From Pseudonocardia benzenivorans CB1190 (lineage in GTDB: Bacteria > Actinomycetota > Actinomycetes > Mycobacteriales > Pseudonocardiaceae), in assembly GCF_000196675.2 (NCBI RefSeq), contig NC_015312.1, positions 2,666,001 to 2,730,000 on the forward strand: 64,000 nucleotides of DNA, in the 5' to 3' direction. The notes beneath the pieces are model-generated. The model made no database searches, was not told the origin of the DNA, and worked only from the letters and a program-made list of their open reading frames with translations. Below, one piece after another: positions 1 to 7,879 of the stretch; the stretch's first letter is position 1, and each line of letters begins with the position of its first letter. Both the position numbers and the translations under genes were made by a program.

Positions 1-386
1 TGCGGGCTCTCCAGCCGGTCGACGTACACCGACTCCAGCCCGTCGAGGACCGCCAGCTGCACCGTCTCGCCGGTGGTCTGGCGCAGCACCGCCATCACCG
101 GCAGTGCGGCCTCCTGCAGGTCCGGCGTCGGGGCCACCGCGGCGCCCAGGTCGAACATGGCCAGCCCGAGCCGGTAGGAGCCCGGCGTCGCACCGCGGTC
201 GAGCAGCCGTTCGGCGGCCAGCGTCGCGAGCAGCCGGTGCACGGTGCTCGTCGCCAGGCCCAGCCGGCGCGCGAGCTCGGAGACGCCGAGCTCGCGGTCG
301 GTGCGGGAGAACTCCTTGAGCAGCCGCGCCGCGTTGCGCACCGACGTCAGCTCCCACGACGGCCTCTCCTGCCGGTTTCCCTCCAT
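1..386 (-). CDS. IclR-family transcriptional regulator (partial, N-terminal part)
   Basis: The reading frame starts at an ATG (386 to 384 on the minus strand) and runs off the left edge, leaving about 128 residues. The start MEGNRQERPSW is followed by a winged helix-turn-helix at about residues 14-60 (LTSVRNAARLLKEF, GVSELARRLGLATSTVHRLL) and the beginning of the IclR effector domain, ending in YVDRLESP. It resembles the regulator at 4343-5137, including the VYVDRLES segment. It is divergent from the Rieske oxygenase gene that starts 74 bases away, so it probably controls that gene and itself. The effector is unknown. The C-terminal ligand-binding half lies outside the window. Confidence 0.9.
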   Translation of the reverse strand, partial: MEGNRQERPSWELTSVRNAARLLKEFSRTDRELGVSELARRLGLATSTVHRLLATLAAERLLDRGATPGSYRLGLAMFDLGAAVAPTPDLQEAALPVMAVLRQTTGETVQLAVLDGLESVYVDRLESP

Positions 387-459
387 GCGGGAAGGATTCC
401 TTGTCGGTGCCCACCCCGCCACCTACCGTTCCGCCACCACCACGAGCAGGGGAGCGCGG

Positions 460-1716
460 ATGCTGACCGCCGAGCAGAACGACGAGCTGACCCAGGTCGA
501 CGCCGGTACGCCGATGGGGGAGGTGCTGCGGCGCTACTGGTACCCGGTGGCGTTCACCCGCGAGCTCGCCGAGTTCCCGGTCAAGCGCGTCGAGCTGCTG
601 GGGGAGTTCTTCGCGCTGTGGCGCTCGCCCAGCGGCCGGTACGGGATCGTCCCCGAGGCCTGCCCGCACCGGAAGGCGTCGATGGCCTACGGCGTCGTCG
701 AACCCGACGGCCTGCGCTGCCCGTACCACGGCTGGGTGTTCGACGAGTCCGGCGCGTGCATCGAACAGCCCGCCGAGCGCGACGACACCCGCTTCGGCGC
801 CCGCGTCTCCGCGAAGGCCGGCGTCGCCGAGGAGCTGGGAGGACTGGTGTGGGCCTACGTCGGCCCGGGCCCCGCGCCGCGACTGCCGCGCTTCGACGTC
901 TACGTCATGGAGGGCTTCCGCGACATCGGCTGGGCCGACCTGCCCTGCAACTACGTCCAGATCATGGAGAACGCCGTCGACCCGCACCACGTGGAGTGGC
1001 TGCACGGCCGGTACTTCTCGTTCATCGGCCGCCACGAGGGTTTCACCTCGCCGGCGTCGTTCGCGAAGAAGCACGTCAAGGTGGGGTTCACGCCGTTCGA
1101 GTGGGGCATCATCAAGCGCCGTGTGCTCGAGGGTGCGAGCGAGGAGAACGACGACTGGAAGGTCGGCCACCCGCTCGTCTTCCCGTACAACATGCGGGTC
1201 GGCGGGGGCGGGGTGCACCAGATGCAGATCCGCGTCCCGGTCAACCGGACGACGACCCGGTTCATGCTCTACACGGTGCACCGCCCCGACGAGGGCTACG
1301 AGCACGTCGAGCAGCCGATGGTGCCCGACTACCGGATCCCGGTGCTCGACGAGAACGGCCGCCACGTCGTCAACTACGTCGAGGGCCAGGACATCATGGC
1401 CTGGGTGACGCAGGGCGCGATCACCGACCGCACCACCGAGCACCTGGGCCGCTCCGACATCGGGGTGGCGATGCTGCGCAAGATGTTCCGCGAGCAGATG
1501 GACCGGGTCGCCCGCGGTGAGGATCCGATCGGCACGATCCGCGAGGAGCACGAGCGCATCGACCTGCCGTGCGAGAAGGACAAGTTCCACGCCGGCGCGC
1601 GGTTCGCGCTCGACTTCTGCGACATGGGCTCGACCCGGTTCTCCCCGATGCTCGACACGATCAAGAAGATCCACGTCAGCGCGGCCGAGCGGGTGGCGTC
1701 CGGGTCGGCGTCGTGA
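460..1716 (+). CDS. Rieske non-heme iron ring-hydroxylating oxygenase, alpha subunit
   Basis: This 418-residue protein should carry out dioxygenation or O-demethylation of an aromatic acid, using electrons from a separate reductase or ferredoxin. The Rieske 2Fe-2S motif is visible: CPHR (C68, H70) and CPYH (C87, H90). The catalytic-domain segment NYVQIMENAVDPHHVEWLHG (near residue 166-186) holds the expected 2-His iron site. The organisation resembles the phthalate 4,5-dioxygenase/phenoxybenzoate dioxygenase group of single-component alpha subunits, and no beta subunit follows. The ATG at 460 is chosen because AGGGGAG lies 6 bases upstream; a longer frame starting at 244 would overlap the divergent regulator. 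The stop overlaps the next gene (GTGA). The substrate cannot be deduced. Confidence 0.88.
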   Translation: MLTAEQNDELTQVDAGTPMGEVLRRYWYPVAFTRELAEFPVKRVELLGEFFALWRSPSGRYGIVPEACPHRKASMAYGVVEPDGLRCPYHGWVFDESGACIEQPAERDDTRFGARVSAKAGVAEELGGLVWAYVGPGPAPRLPRFDVYVMEGFRDIGWADLPCNYVQIMENAVDPHHVEWLHGRYFSFIGRHEGFTSPASFAKKHVKVGFTPFEWGIIKRRVLEGASEENDDWKVGHPLVFPYNMRVGGGGVHQMQIRVPVNRTTTRFMLYTVHRPDEGYEHVEQPMVPDYRIPVLDENGRHVVNYVEGQDIMAWVTQGAITDRTTEHLGRSDIGVAMLRKMFREQMDRVARGEDPIGTIREEHERIDLPCEKDKFHAGARFALDFCDMGSTRFSPMLDTIKKIHVSAAERVASGSAS

Positions 1717-1955
1717 GACCGGCGCCGCCGGGCCGGGTCGAGCGCGGACCCGACCGGCGCTTCGCCGCCGACGCCGCGGCCCACCGTCGCGACGTGCCGC
1801 GGCACTGCCCGCAGTGCGGTGCCCCGCCCGCGCTCGCGACCGAGTTCTGGGAGGGCTCCGCCCGCCGGTTCTACTGCTGGTGCTCGGCCTGCGGCTGGAC
1901 GGGCGAGATCACCCCGACGGGCGCGACGGCCGTCGGGCACGAACCGGAGCACTGA
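1713..1955 (+). CDS. Small zinc-ribbon protein
   Basis: An 80-residue frame begins with GTG at 1713, overlapping the stop codon of the Rieske oxygenase in the GTGA arrangement used throughout this window, so the two are translationally coupled. It has two CxxC knuckles, C32-C35 (CPQCG) and C57-C60 (CSACGW), in a typical zinc-ribbon spacing, with a short aromatic segment between them and a disordered, Arg-rich N-terminus. I do not recognise the family. Coupling suggests a role with the oxygenase, for example in assembly, but this is inference. No catalytic motif is seen. Confidence 0.6.
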   Translation: MRPAPPGRVERGPDRRFAADAAAHRRDVPRHCPQCGAPPALATEFWEGSARRFYCWCSACGWTGEITPTGATAVGHEPEH

Positions 1956-2001
1956 CACCCTCCTGCCCGCACCTGTGAGTGAGGGCAGCCGGCGCCCCGG
2001 C

Positions 2002-2049
2002 CGCAACCTCACGGTCGGGCGCGGGCCGCCGGAGGGCGGTGAGGTTGCG
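2002..2049. terminator. Inverted repeat between convergent genes
   Basis: The 11-nt arms CGCAACCTCAC (2002-2012) and GTGAGGTTGCG (2039-2049) are perfect complements with a 26-nt GC-rich loop. The repeat lies between the stop codons of convergent genes (1955 and 2061), so it may end transcription from both sides. It is different in sequence from the 40-nt palindromes at other convergent junctions in this window and lacks a T-run. Confidence 0.45.
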
Positions 2050-2060
2050 CGCGGGATGGC

Positions 2061-2477
2061 CTACCCCTGCGGGCGACGGCCCGGGTGCAGTGCCGTTCCC
2101 GGGTGCGGTCGGGGCAGCTCGCCGCGGGCGTGCGCGCGCAGGCGTTCGGACATCGACATCGCGACGGGCTCGTCCCCGACGTCGGCGACCCAACCGTCGT
2201 CGCGACGCAGCACCGGGTAGACGCCGAGGCGCAGGGCGGGTTGGGTCCGGCACTCGCCGGTCGCGAGGTCGAAGCGGTACCAGTGCCACGGGCAGCGGAC
2301 GACCCCGCCGTCGACCCGCCCCTCGGCCAGCGGCCCCCGGTTGTGCGGGCAGAGGGGGTCGGTGACCACGTAGGACCCGTCGACGACGAACACGGCGAAG
2401 GCGCGCCCGTCGTCGGCGCGCACGACGCGGGCCCCCTCGCCGGCGACGGGGTCGCCGCCGAGGGGGAGCAGCGTCAT
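2061..2477 (-). CDS. Rieske 2Fe-2S ferredoxin-like protein
   Basis: A 138-residue protein with a complete Rieske cluster motif, CPHN (C43, H45) and CPWH (C62, H65), in a fold of the size of bacterial Rieske ferredoxins and nitrite-reductase small subunits. Such proteins pass electrons from a reductase to the alpha subunit of a ring-hydroxylating oxygenase, so it is a plausible partner of the oxygenase at 460-1716, although it lies in the convergent operon. Its ATG at 2477 overlaps the stop of the tautomerase gene (ATGA). The tail from about residue 105 on is Arg/Pro-rich and probably unstructured. It is the last gene of the minus-strand meta-pathway operon. Confidence 0.85.
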   Translation of the reverse strand: MTLLPLGGDPVAGEGARVVRADDGRAFAVFVVDGSYVVTDPLCPHNRGPLAEGRVDGGVVRCPWHWYRFDLATGECRTQPALRLGVYPVLRRDDGWVADVGDEPVAMSMSERLRAHARGELPRPHPGTALHPGRRPQG

Positions 2478-2677
2478 CGGCGTCCGCTCGCCCGCAGGTC
2501 CGCGAGCGACTCGCCGCCGACGAACCAGTGCTCGGGTTCGCACTCGTTGACGACGACGCGCACGGTCTCCCGGGCCGCACCGATCGACTCCTCGACGGCG
2601 GCGGTGACCGCGGCGCCGAGCGCGGCGAGCTGCTCGGGGCTGCGGCCCCGGGCGAGGGTGATCTGGACGAGCGGCAT
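2474..2677 (-). CDS. 4-oxalocrotonate tautomerase family protein
   Basis: A 67-residue protein beginning MPLVQITLARGRSPEQ. Pro-1, exposed after removal of the initiator Met, is the catalytic base of this family, and the small size fits the 4-OT group. It should convert 2-hydroxymuconate to 2-oxo-3-hexenedioate (4-oxalocrotonate), feeding the decarboxylase encoded immediately upstream. The neighbourhood (decarboxylase, hydratase, two extradiol dioxygenases) supports this strongly. It overlaps the ferredoxin start by 4 bases, and an 18-base gap with GGGAGGTAAC-like SD sequence separates it from the decarboxylase gene. Confidence 0.9.
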   Translation of the reverse strand: MPLVQITLARGRSPEQLAALGAAVTAAVEESIGAARETVRVVVNECEPEHWFVGGESLADLRASGRR

Positions 2678-2695
2678 CGTTACCTCCCAGAGGGC

Positions 2696-3454
2696 TCAGC
2701 GGCAGCCGAGCTCGAGCGTGCCGATCCGGTCGATCGACGCGACGACCACGTCGCCCGGCGCGACGGGCACGGCGGCGGTGAGACCGCCGGAGAGCACGAC
2801 GTCGCCCGCGCGCAGGCCCTCGCCGTCGGCGGCCATCCGGCGCACCATCCAGGCCACCGCGGCGGCGGGGTGCCCGAGTGACGCGGCGCCCGAGGCCGTC
2901 GCGACGACCTCGCCGTCGTGCTCCAGCACCACTCCGACGACGCGCAGGTCGATCCCGGTGAGCGGCACCGGCGTGCCGACGACGAACCGGGCGGCGGAGG
3001 TGTTGTCGGCGACGACGTCGGCCATGGTGAACCGGTAGTCGCGGTACCGGGAGTCGAGCACCTCGATGCCGACGGCCACCCCGGACGACGCGGCGACGAC
3101 GTCGGCGGCGGTGACGTGCGGCCCCGCCAGGTCGCGGCCGAGGACGAAGACGATCTCGGGCTCGCAGCGCGGCTGGATGAGCTGTGCGGTGTCGAGGGGC
3201 TCGCCGACGTCGAGCGCGCCCGAGCCGGGCAGGAACCCGTAGACCGGCGCCGAGACCCCGACCTGTGCCTGCTTGGCCCGGGAGGTCACGCCGAGCTTCC
3301 ATCCGACGAGCGGGCCGGCCGACTCGCGCAGCACGCGCTGGACGGCGTAGCCGGCGTCGAGGTCGAGGTCGGGGAACTCGCCGCTCAGCGGCTCGATGGC
3401 GGTGCGCCCGGCGACGGCCTTCTGCAGCCGCGCCGCGAGCTCTGCGGTGTTCAC
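2696..3454 (-). CDS. 4-oxalocrotonate decarboxylase (XylI/DmpH-like)
   Basis: A 252-residue fumarylacetoacetate-hydrolase-superfamily protein. Of the two adjacent paralogues, this one matches what I remember of XylI/DmpH best: GWKLGVTSRAKQAQVGVSAP followed by VYGFL, VLDSRYRDYRFTMADVVADN, and GGLTAAVPVAPGD near the C-terminus. It should decarboxylate 2-oxo-3-hexenedioate to 2-hydroxypenta-2,4-dienoate with a divalent metal, the metal ligands lying in the PRCEPEIVFVLG segment. The GTG at 3454 is the start because it overlaps the upstream hydratase stop (GTGA). In the pathway these two enzymes usually form a complex, which fits the gene overlap. The hydratase role is the alternative assignment. 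Confidence 0.82.
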   Translation of the reverse strand: MNTAELAARLQKAVAGRTAIEPLSGEFPDLDLDAGYAVQRVLRESAGPLVGWKLGVTSRAKQAQVGVSAPVYGFLPGSGALDVGEPLDTAQLIQPRCEPEIVFVLGRDLAGPHVTAADVVAASSGVAVGIEVLDSRYRDYRFTMADVVADNTSAARFVVGTPVPLTGIDLRVVGVVLEHDGEVVATASGAASLGHPAAAVAWMVRRMAADGEGLRAGDVVLSGGLTAAVPVAPGDVVVASIDRIGTLELGCR

Positions 3455-4254
3455 GCTGTCGCCTCCCGTGGGTGGCCGACGCGGGCGGTCACCGCGCCGA
3501 GCCGGTCGAAGTCGGCGCGGAACACGTCGCCGGGCTGCATGGGGACCGCGGCGTGCAGCGCGCCCGTCATGACGATGTGGCCCGGCTCGAGTGCGACGCC
3601 CTTGCGCCCCAGCACGTTCGCGAGCCAGGCGACGACGGCGACCGGGTCGCCGAGTGCCGCGGCGCCCGCCCCGGTGTCGACGAGCTCGCCGTTGCGGGTG
3701 AGCGTCATCCCGATGAGCCGGGTGTCGACCCCCTCGATCGGCACGATCCGCGACGACGTCACCACGGCCCCGCACGAGGCGAGGTCGGCGACGGTGTCGG
3801 CGAGCTTGATGCGCCAGTCGGCGATGCGGGAGTCGACGATCTCGAAGCCGGCGACGGCCCCGGCGACGGCGCGGCGCGCGGCCGTGACGGTCACGCCCGG
3901 CCCGGCGAGCCGCTCACCCATGACGAAGACGATCTCCGCCTCGGCCTTGGGTGCGATGAACGCGTCGGGCGGGATGACCTCACCGTCGGCGAAGACGGTC
4001 GAGCCGAGCACCGGGGAGTGGTCCGGCGAGTCGACCCCGATCATGCGCTGCATTGGCTTGGACGTCAGCCCGACCTTGTGCCCGACGATCGTGTCGCCGT
4101 CGGCGAGCAGCAGCGGGACGAGCTCCTGCTGGATGGCGTAGCCGTCGTCCATCCTGAGGTCGGGCTCGGCGTCGGTGAACGGCGGGATCGGCACACGGGT
4201 GCGCCGGGCCTCGTAGAGCGCCCTGGCCTTGGCCGGCGCGTCCGTGACGGGCAT
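3451..4254 (-). CDS. 2-oxopent-4-enoate hydratase (2-hydroxypenta-2,4-dienoate hydratase)
   Basis: A 267-residue paralogue of the preceding decarboxylase. GHKVGLTSKPMQRMIGVDSP followed by DHSPVLG is the pattern of MhpD/BphH-type hydratases, and PKAEAEIVFVMG holds the predicted metal-binding acidic residues. It should add water to 2-hydroxypenta-2,4-dienoate to give 4-hydroxy-2-oxovalerate. The next enzymes of the pathway, the aldolase and the acylating acetaldehyde dehydrogenase, are not in the window. The ATG at 4254 follows GAGGAGG with a 3-base spacer. An 88-base gap separates it from the IclR gene upstream on the same strand. Confidence 0.82.
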   Translation of the reverse strand: MPVTDAPAKARALYEARRTRVPIPPFTDAEPDLRMDDGYAIQQELVPLLLADGDTIVGHKVGLTSKPMQRMIGVDSPDHSPVLGSTVFADGEVIPPDAFIAPKAEAEIVFVMGERLAGPGVTVTAARRAVAGAVAGFEIVDSRIADWRIKLADTVADLASCGAVVTSSRIVPIEGVDTRLIGMTLTRNGELVDTGAGAAALGDPVAVVAWLANVLGRKGVALEPGHIVMTGALHAAVPMQPGDVFRADFDRLGAVTARVGHPREATA

Positions 4255-4342
4255 GGTCCTCCTCGCACTCCCTCCCCGGGCCCGCAGCCCGGGGTACCGA
4301 TCGTCGTGGGCCGGGTTCGCGGTGTCAGCCCGGCCGTTCCAC

Positions 4343-5137
4343 TCAGCGGACCTGCGCGGCGGGCCGGCGTTCGGCCGTCGGAACCCAGCCGAGCCGGCGC
4401 GACACCGCCTCGCCCGCCTCGACGAGCAGCCGCGCGTAGCGGCGCCGCACCGCCGCGCCCAGCCGGGCCGACGGTGCACCGATGCTGATCGCGGCCACGA
4501 CCTCGTCGTGCACGTCGCGGATCGGCGCGGCGACCGAGGCGACCCCGATCTCCCGTTCGTCGACCGACCGGGCCCAGCCCTGCGCCCGGATGCTCGCGAG
4601 CTCGGCGCGCAGCGCGCCGGCGTCGGTGACGGTGTTGGGCGTGAAGCCCGGCAGGCCCGCCGCGAGCACCCGGTCGAGCGCGCTGTCGGGCAGGTGCGCG
4701 AGCAGGACCTTGCCCGAGCTCGTGGCATGTGCCGGGACGCGGCGTCCCGTCTCGGTGAACAGCCGCAGCGAGTAGGCGCTCTCCAGCCGGTCGACGTAGA
4801 CGACCTCGGCTCCGTCGAGCACCCCGACCTGCGACGACTCGCCGGTCTCCTCGCGCAGCCTGACGAGCACCGGCCCGGCCGCGGCGTGCAGGTCCAGGTG
4901 CACCTTGACGGCCTCGCCGAGCTCGTAGACGACGATCCCGAGCCGGTAGCCGCCCGTGCGCGGGTTCTGCTCGACGAGCCCCTCGGCGGCGAGCGTGGTG
5001 AGCAGCCGGTGCACCGCGGACTTGCCGAGCCCGAGCCGGCGGGCGAGCTCGGAGACCCCGATCGACTCCTCCCGGGTGAGGAACGCCTTGAGCAGCCGGG
5101 CGGCGTTGGTGACCGTGGACAGCGGCGCGTCGGTCAC
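4343..5137 (-). CDS. IclR-family transcriptional regulator of the meta-cleavage locus
   Basis: A full-length 264-residue IclR protein. The N-terminal winged helix (VTNAARLLKAFL, VSELARRLGLGKSAVHRLL at about 9-48) is followed by the effector domain with YVDRLESAYSLRLF, HATSSGKVLLAHL and DEREIGVASVAAPI, all hallmarks of the family. Its ATG overlaps the stop of the upstream hypothetical gene (ATGA), so both are transcribed from the intergenic region at 5848-5964. That region carries a palindrome of the type IclR proteins bind. It likely responds to an aromatic substrate or pathway intermediate and controls the divergent dioxygenase operon. Confidence 0.92.
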   Translation of the reverse strand: MTDAPLSTVTNAARLLKAFLTREESIGVSELARRLGLGKSAVHRLLTTLAAEGLVEQNPRTGGYRLGIVVYELGEAVKVHLDLHAAAGPVLVRLREETGESSQVGVLDGAEVVYVDRLESAYSLRLFTETGRRVPAHATSSGKVLLAHLPDSALDRVLAAGLPGFTPNTVTDAGALRAELASIRAQGWARSVDEREIGVASVAAPIRDVHDEVVAAISIGAPSARLGAAVRRRYARLLVEAGEAVSRRLGWVPTAERRPAAQVR

Positions 5138-5847
5138 GTGGTGGCCTCCGCGCCGGGCGGGCGTGGCGTCCAGTCGCGACGGCCGCCGACCGCCGTGACC
5201 AGGGCGCGCCTGATCGAGTCCGGGTCCAGGCCGTCGGCCGCGGCGGCGACCTCGGCGTTGTGCGGCGAGATCGCCTTGGCGAGCAACGCCTGTGCGTGCG
5301 GCAGGCCGGCGCTCGCGGCGCCCGCGAGCTCGTCCACGAGGTGCTCGCGGCCGCGGACCCGGCTGCGGATCGTCTCGAAGTCGCGGGCCGCGGCCGAGTG
5401 CCCGCTCGCCAGCCCGGACCCGACGTGCGCGGCGTGGTGCGGCGTCAGTCCCGACCCGGGCTGCGCGACGACGTGGTAGACGACCGTGCCCACGCCGAGC
5501 GCGGACCGGACGCCGTCGTAGGCCGGGCCGTCGGCCTCCTCCAGTAGCCCGAGTGCCGGAACGACGACGGGGTCGTAGAAGCGCACCGTCCAGTCGAGCC
5601 CCGGCAACGTGCCGGGCACCTCGACCTCCTGGCCGCGCAGCGGGCCCAGCCCCTCGCGGGTGGCCAGCAGGTGCAGGTTGCGCGCGCCGACGGCGGCGAC
5701 GGTGATCGGGGGCCCGGCGGCCAGCAACGGCATCGCGCCCCGGACCGCGGGCGGGAACGTGTCGGCCTGGGCCAGGTACGCACGGTGCAGCGCCGCCACG
5801 TACTCGGCGACCGCGGCGCGCATGTTCTCCGGACGGCTTCCCGTCAT
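5134..5847 (-). CDS. Conserved-looking protein of unknown function
   Basis: A 237-residue Ala-rich soluble protein starting MTGSRPENMRAAVAEYV; the ATG at 5847 is the natural start because a longer frame runs through the divergent dioxygenase gene. I do not recognise the family. The middle (YDPVVVPALGLLEEADGPAY, VGTVVYHVVAQPGSGLTPHH) and a histidine-containing segment (HHAAHVGSGLASGHS) suggest a folded alpha/beta domain, followed by a helical C-terminus. There is no signal peptide or membrane segment. It is the first gene of the minus-strand operon, translationally coupled to the IclR gene, and divergent from the extradiol dioxygenase. A role in aromatic metabolism or ligand handling is only inferred from position. 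Confidence 0.75.
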   Translation of the reverse strand: MTGSRPENMRAAVAEYVAALHRAYLAQADTFPPAVRGAMPLLAAGPPITVAAVGARNLHLLATREGLGPLRGQEVEVPGTLPGLDWTVRFYDPVVVPALGLLEEADGPAYDGVRSALGVGTVVYHVVAQPGSGLTPHHAAHVGSGLASGHSAAARDFETIRSRVRGREHLVDELAGAASAGLPHAQALLAKAISPHNAEVAAAADGLDPDSIRRALVTAVGGRRDWTPRPPGAEATT

Positions 5848-5866
5848 GACCTCACTCCGGGGACGA

Positions 5867-5905
5867 CGTTCCGATTTGCGGAACGACAAGGCTGTTCTCC
5901 GGAAC
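5867..5905. promoter_or_regulatory. Candidate IclR operator in divergent promoter region
   Basis: The palindrome CGTTCCG-ATTTG-CGGAACG occupies 5867-5885, and a second, imperfect one, GTTC-TCCG-GAAC, lies at 5894-5905. Both are between the divergent 5847 and 5965 starts, next to an IclR gene. IclR-family proteins commonly bind inverted repeats of this length as two dimers. The spacing of about 22 bases between centres fits two sites on nearly the same helix face. Confidence 0.6.
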
Positions 5906-5964
5906 GCTAGGACGGCTACCGTCGACCCGTCAAGACGCCCCGGCCACTCGAGGGAGCTCGCGCA

Positions 5965-6879
5965 GTGGGGATCCTGAGACTCGCGCACGTCGACGTCCGC
6001 ACGCCGGACCTCGACCTGTCCGCCGCCTACTACTCCGAGGTCATGGGTCTGCAGCAGGTGCTGCGCACCGACGACACCGCGTACTTCAAGTGCTGGGACG
6101 AGGAGGACCACCACTCGCTGCGGATGCGCTACCACCCGCGCACCGGGCTGGACTCCTTCACGTTCCGCGTCGAGGCCGAGGACGACCTGCACGACTTCGA
6201 GAAGCGCGTCGAGGCCTACGGGTGCCCGACGACGCGGGTCAGCCGCGGCGAGGCCGTCGGCCAGGGGGAGTCGCTGCGCTTCGAGGTCCCGTCGGGCCAG
6301 GTCATGGAGCTGGTCTGGGATCTGGAGAAGACGGGCGGCCTGCTGGGCAAGCACAACCCGGCACCGGTGCCGCCGCCCGACCTGCCCGGCATCGCGCCGC
6401 CGCGCATCGACCACCTGCTCGTCAACGCCGAGGAGGTCGCCGAGGCGGCCACATTCTTCACCGAGGTGCTGGGGCTGCGCATCACCGAGCAGGTCCTCGA
6501 CGGCAACGGCCACCAGCTCGGGGTGTGGCTCGCCGGCCGGACGAACTCGCCGCACGACATCGCGATCGTCAACGGCCCCAACGGCGCGCTGCACCACTGG
6601 GCCTACTGGCTCGACGACTGGGACCAGATCCGCAAGGCCGCGGACACGCTGGCCTACAACGGGGTGCAGATCGACCAGGGACCGACGCGCCACGGTGTCA
6701 CCCGCGGCAACACGATCTACTTCTTCGACCCGCTCGGGATCCGCAACGAGGTCTTCACCGGCGGCTACTGGGTCGATCCGGACAGCGAGATCATCACCTG
6801 GACCGAGCACGAGTTCGGCAAGGGCCTCTTCTACTACGAGAACGTCGTCAGCCAGCGCTTCCTGCGCATGCACACCTAG
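5965..6879 (+). CDS. Catechol 2,3-dioxygenase (type I extradiol), copy 1
   Basis: A 304-residue two-domain vicinal-oxygen-chelate protein. The iron ligands of the XylE type are visible in the C-terminal domain: H150 (PPRIDHLL), H211 (GALHHWAYW) and E262 (RNEVFTGGYW). The surrounding segments TRHGVTRGNTIYFFDP and GGYWVDPDSE are typical of the family. It cleaves a catechol next to the hydroxyl groups to a hydroxymuconic semialdehyde. The GTG start at 5965 has GAGGGAG about 8 bases upstream. It is the first gene of an operon with a second dioxygenase, a phosphatase-fold protein and an IclR regulator. Confidence 0.93.
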   Translation: MGILRLAHVDVRTPDLDLSAAYYSEVMGLQQVLRTDDTAYFKCWDEEDHHSLRMRYHPRTGLDSFTFRVEAEDDLHDFEKRVEAYGCPTTRVSRGEAVGQGESLRFEVPSGQVMELVWDLEKTGGLLGKHNPAPVPPPDLPGIAPPRIDHLLVNAEEVAEAATFFTEVLGLRITEQVLDGNGHQLGVWLAGRTNSPHDIAIVNGPNGALHHWAYWLDDWDQIRKAADTLAYNGVQIDQGPTRHGVTRGNTIYFFDPLGIRNEVFTGGYWVDPDSEIITWTEHEFGKGLFYYENVVSQRFLRMHT

Positions 6880-6949
6880 TTGACCCGCCCCGCCGGTTCC
6901 GCAGGCCCCACCGGCTTGCATCCCTCTCCCGGGCGAAGGAGCTCACCAC

Positions 6950-7879
6950 ATGCCCGACCGAATCCTGAGGCTGCAGCACGTCGAGGTCCGCGTGCCCGAT
7001 CTCGAGCTCTGCGCCGCCTACTACACCGAGGTCCTCGGCCTGATCGAGACCGCGCGCGACGTCCGCGACGGCGCCGAACGCGTCTTCCTCAAGTGCTGGG
7101 ACGAGCAGGAGCACCACTCCGTCGTCCTGCGCCAGGCGCCGACCTACGGCCTCGACCACATGTCGTTCAAGGTCGCCGAGGCCGCCGACCTCGACCATTT
7201 CACGACGAAGCTGGAGACCGCGGGCGTCGCGGTGAAGCGCTACGCCGCCCGCGAGCTGGGCCCGGGCTGGGGCGAGGCGATCCGCTTCGACGCCCCGTCG
7301 GGGCACCTCGTCGAGCTGGTGCACGGGATGGAGCGCGTCGGCAACATGTTGCCGATGACCAACCCACCGCCCCGGCCCCAGGACCTCGTCGGCATCGCGC
7401 CGCCGCGGCTGGACCACGTGTTCGTGATGGCCGAGGACGTGGAGGCGTTCACCGCGTTCTTCACGGGGCTGCTGGAGTTCCGGCTGACCGAGCAGATCCT
7501 CGCCAACGACGGCCACCAGCTGGCGACGTTCCTCGAGCGCAGCCACACCCCGCACGACGTCGCCGTCATCACCGGCCCGAACGGCGGCCTGCACCACTTC
7601 GCGTTCTGGATGGACGACTGGAACGGCATCCGGGAGGCGGCGGACACGCTGGCCTACCACGGGGTGCAGATCGACGTCGCGCCCACGCGCCACGGCGTCA
7701 CCCGCGGCTACACGACGTACTTCTTCGACCCCGTCGGCAACCGAAACGAGCTGTTCACCGGCGGCTACTGGGTCGACCCGGACTTCGAGCCGATCACGTG
7801 GACCGAGGAGGAGATGGGGCGCGCGATCTTCTACTACCACCGCGAGGTCAACGAGCGCTTCTTCACGGTGCACTCGTGA
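6950..7879 (+). CDS. Catechol 2,3-dioxygenase (type I extradiol), copy 2
   Basis: A 309-residue paralogue of the upstream enzyme with the same architecture. The Fe(II) ligands are H156 (PPRLDHVF), H216 (GGLHHFAFW) and E267 (RNELFTGGYW). The N-terminal domain has an extra stretch around RDVRDGAERVF that copy 1 lacks, and substrate-pocket segments differ, so the pair may cover two catecholic substrates or two steps. The ATG follows GAAGGAG with an 8-base spacer. The 70-base gap from copy 1 shows no hairpin. The stop codon overlaps the next gene (GTGA), tying it to the histidine phosphatase. Confidence 0.93.
   Translation: MPDRILRLQHVEVRVPDLELCAAYYTEVLGLIETARDVRDGAERVFLKCWDEQEHHSVVLRQAPTYGLDHMSFKVAEAADLDHFTTKLETAGVAVKRYAARELGPGWGEAIRFDAPSGHLVELVHGMERVGNMLPMTNPPPRPQDLVGIAPPRLDHVFVMAEDVEAFTAFFTGLLEFRLTEQILANDGHQLATFLERSHTPHDVAVITGPNGGLHHFAFWMDDWNGIREAADTLAYHGVQIDVAPTRHGVTRGYTTYFFDPVGNRNELFTGGYWVDPDFEPITWTEEEMGRAIFYYHREVNERFFTVHS

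Noticed and set aside
371-400. TTTCCC...GGGAAGG and GGAA-GGA-TTCC symmetry near the start of the first IclR gene as an operator
   Set aside because: Symmetry is weak, overlaps the start codon, and does not match the candidate IclR site at 5867.
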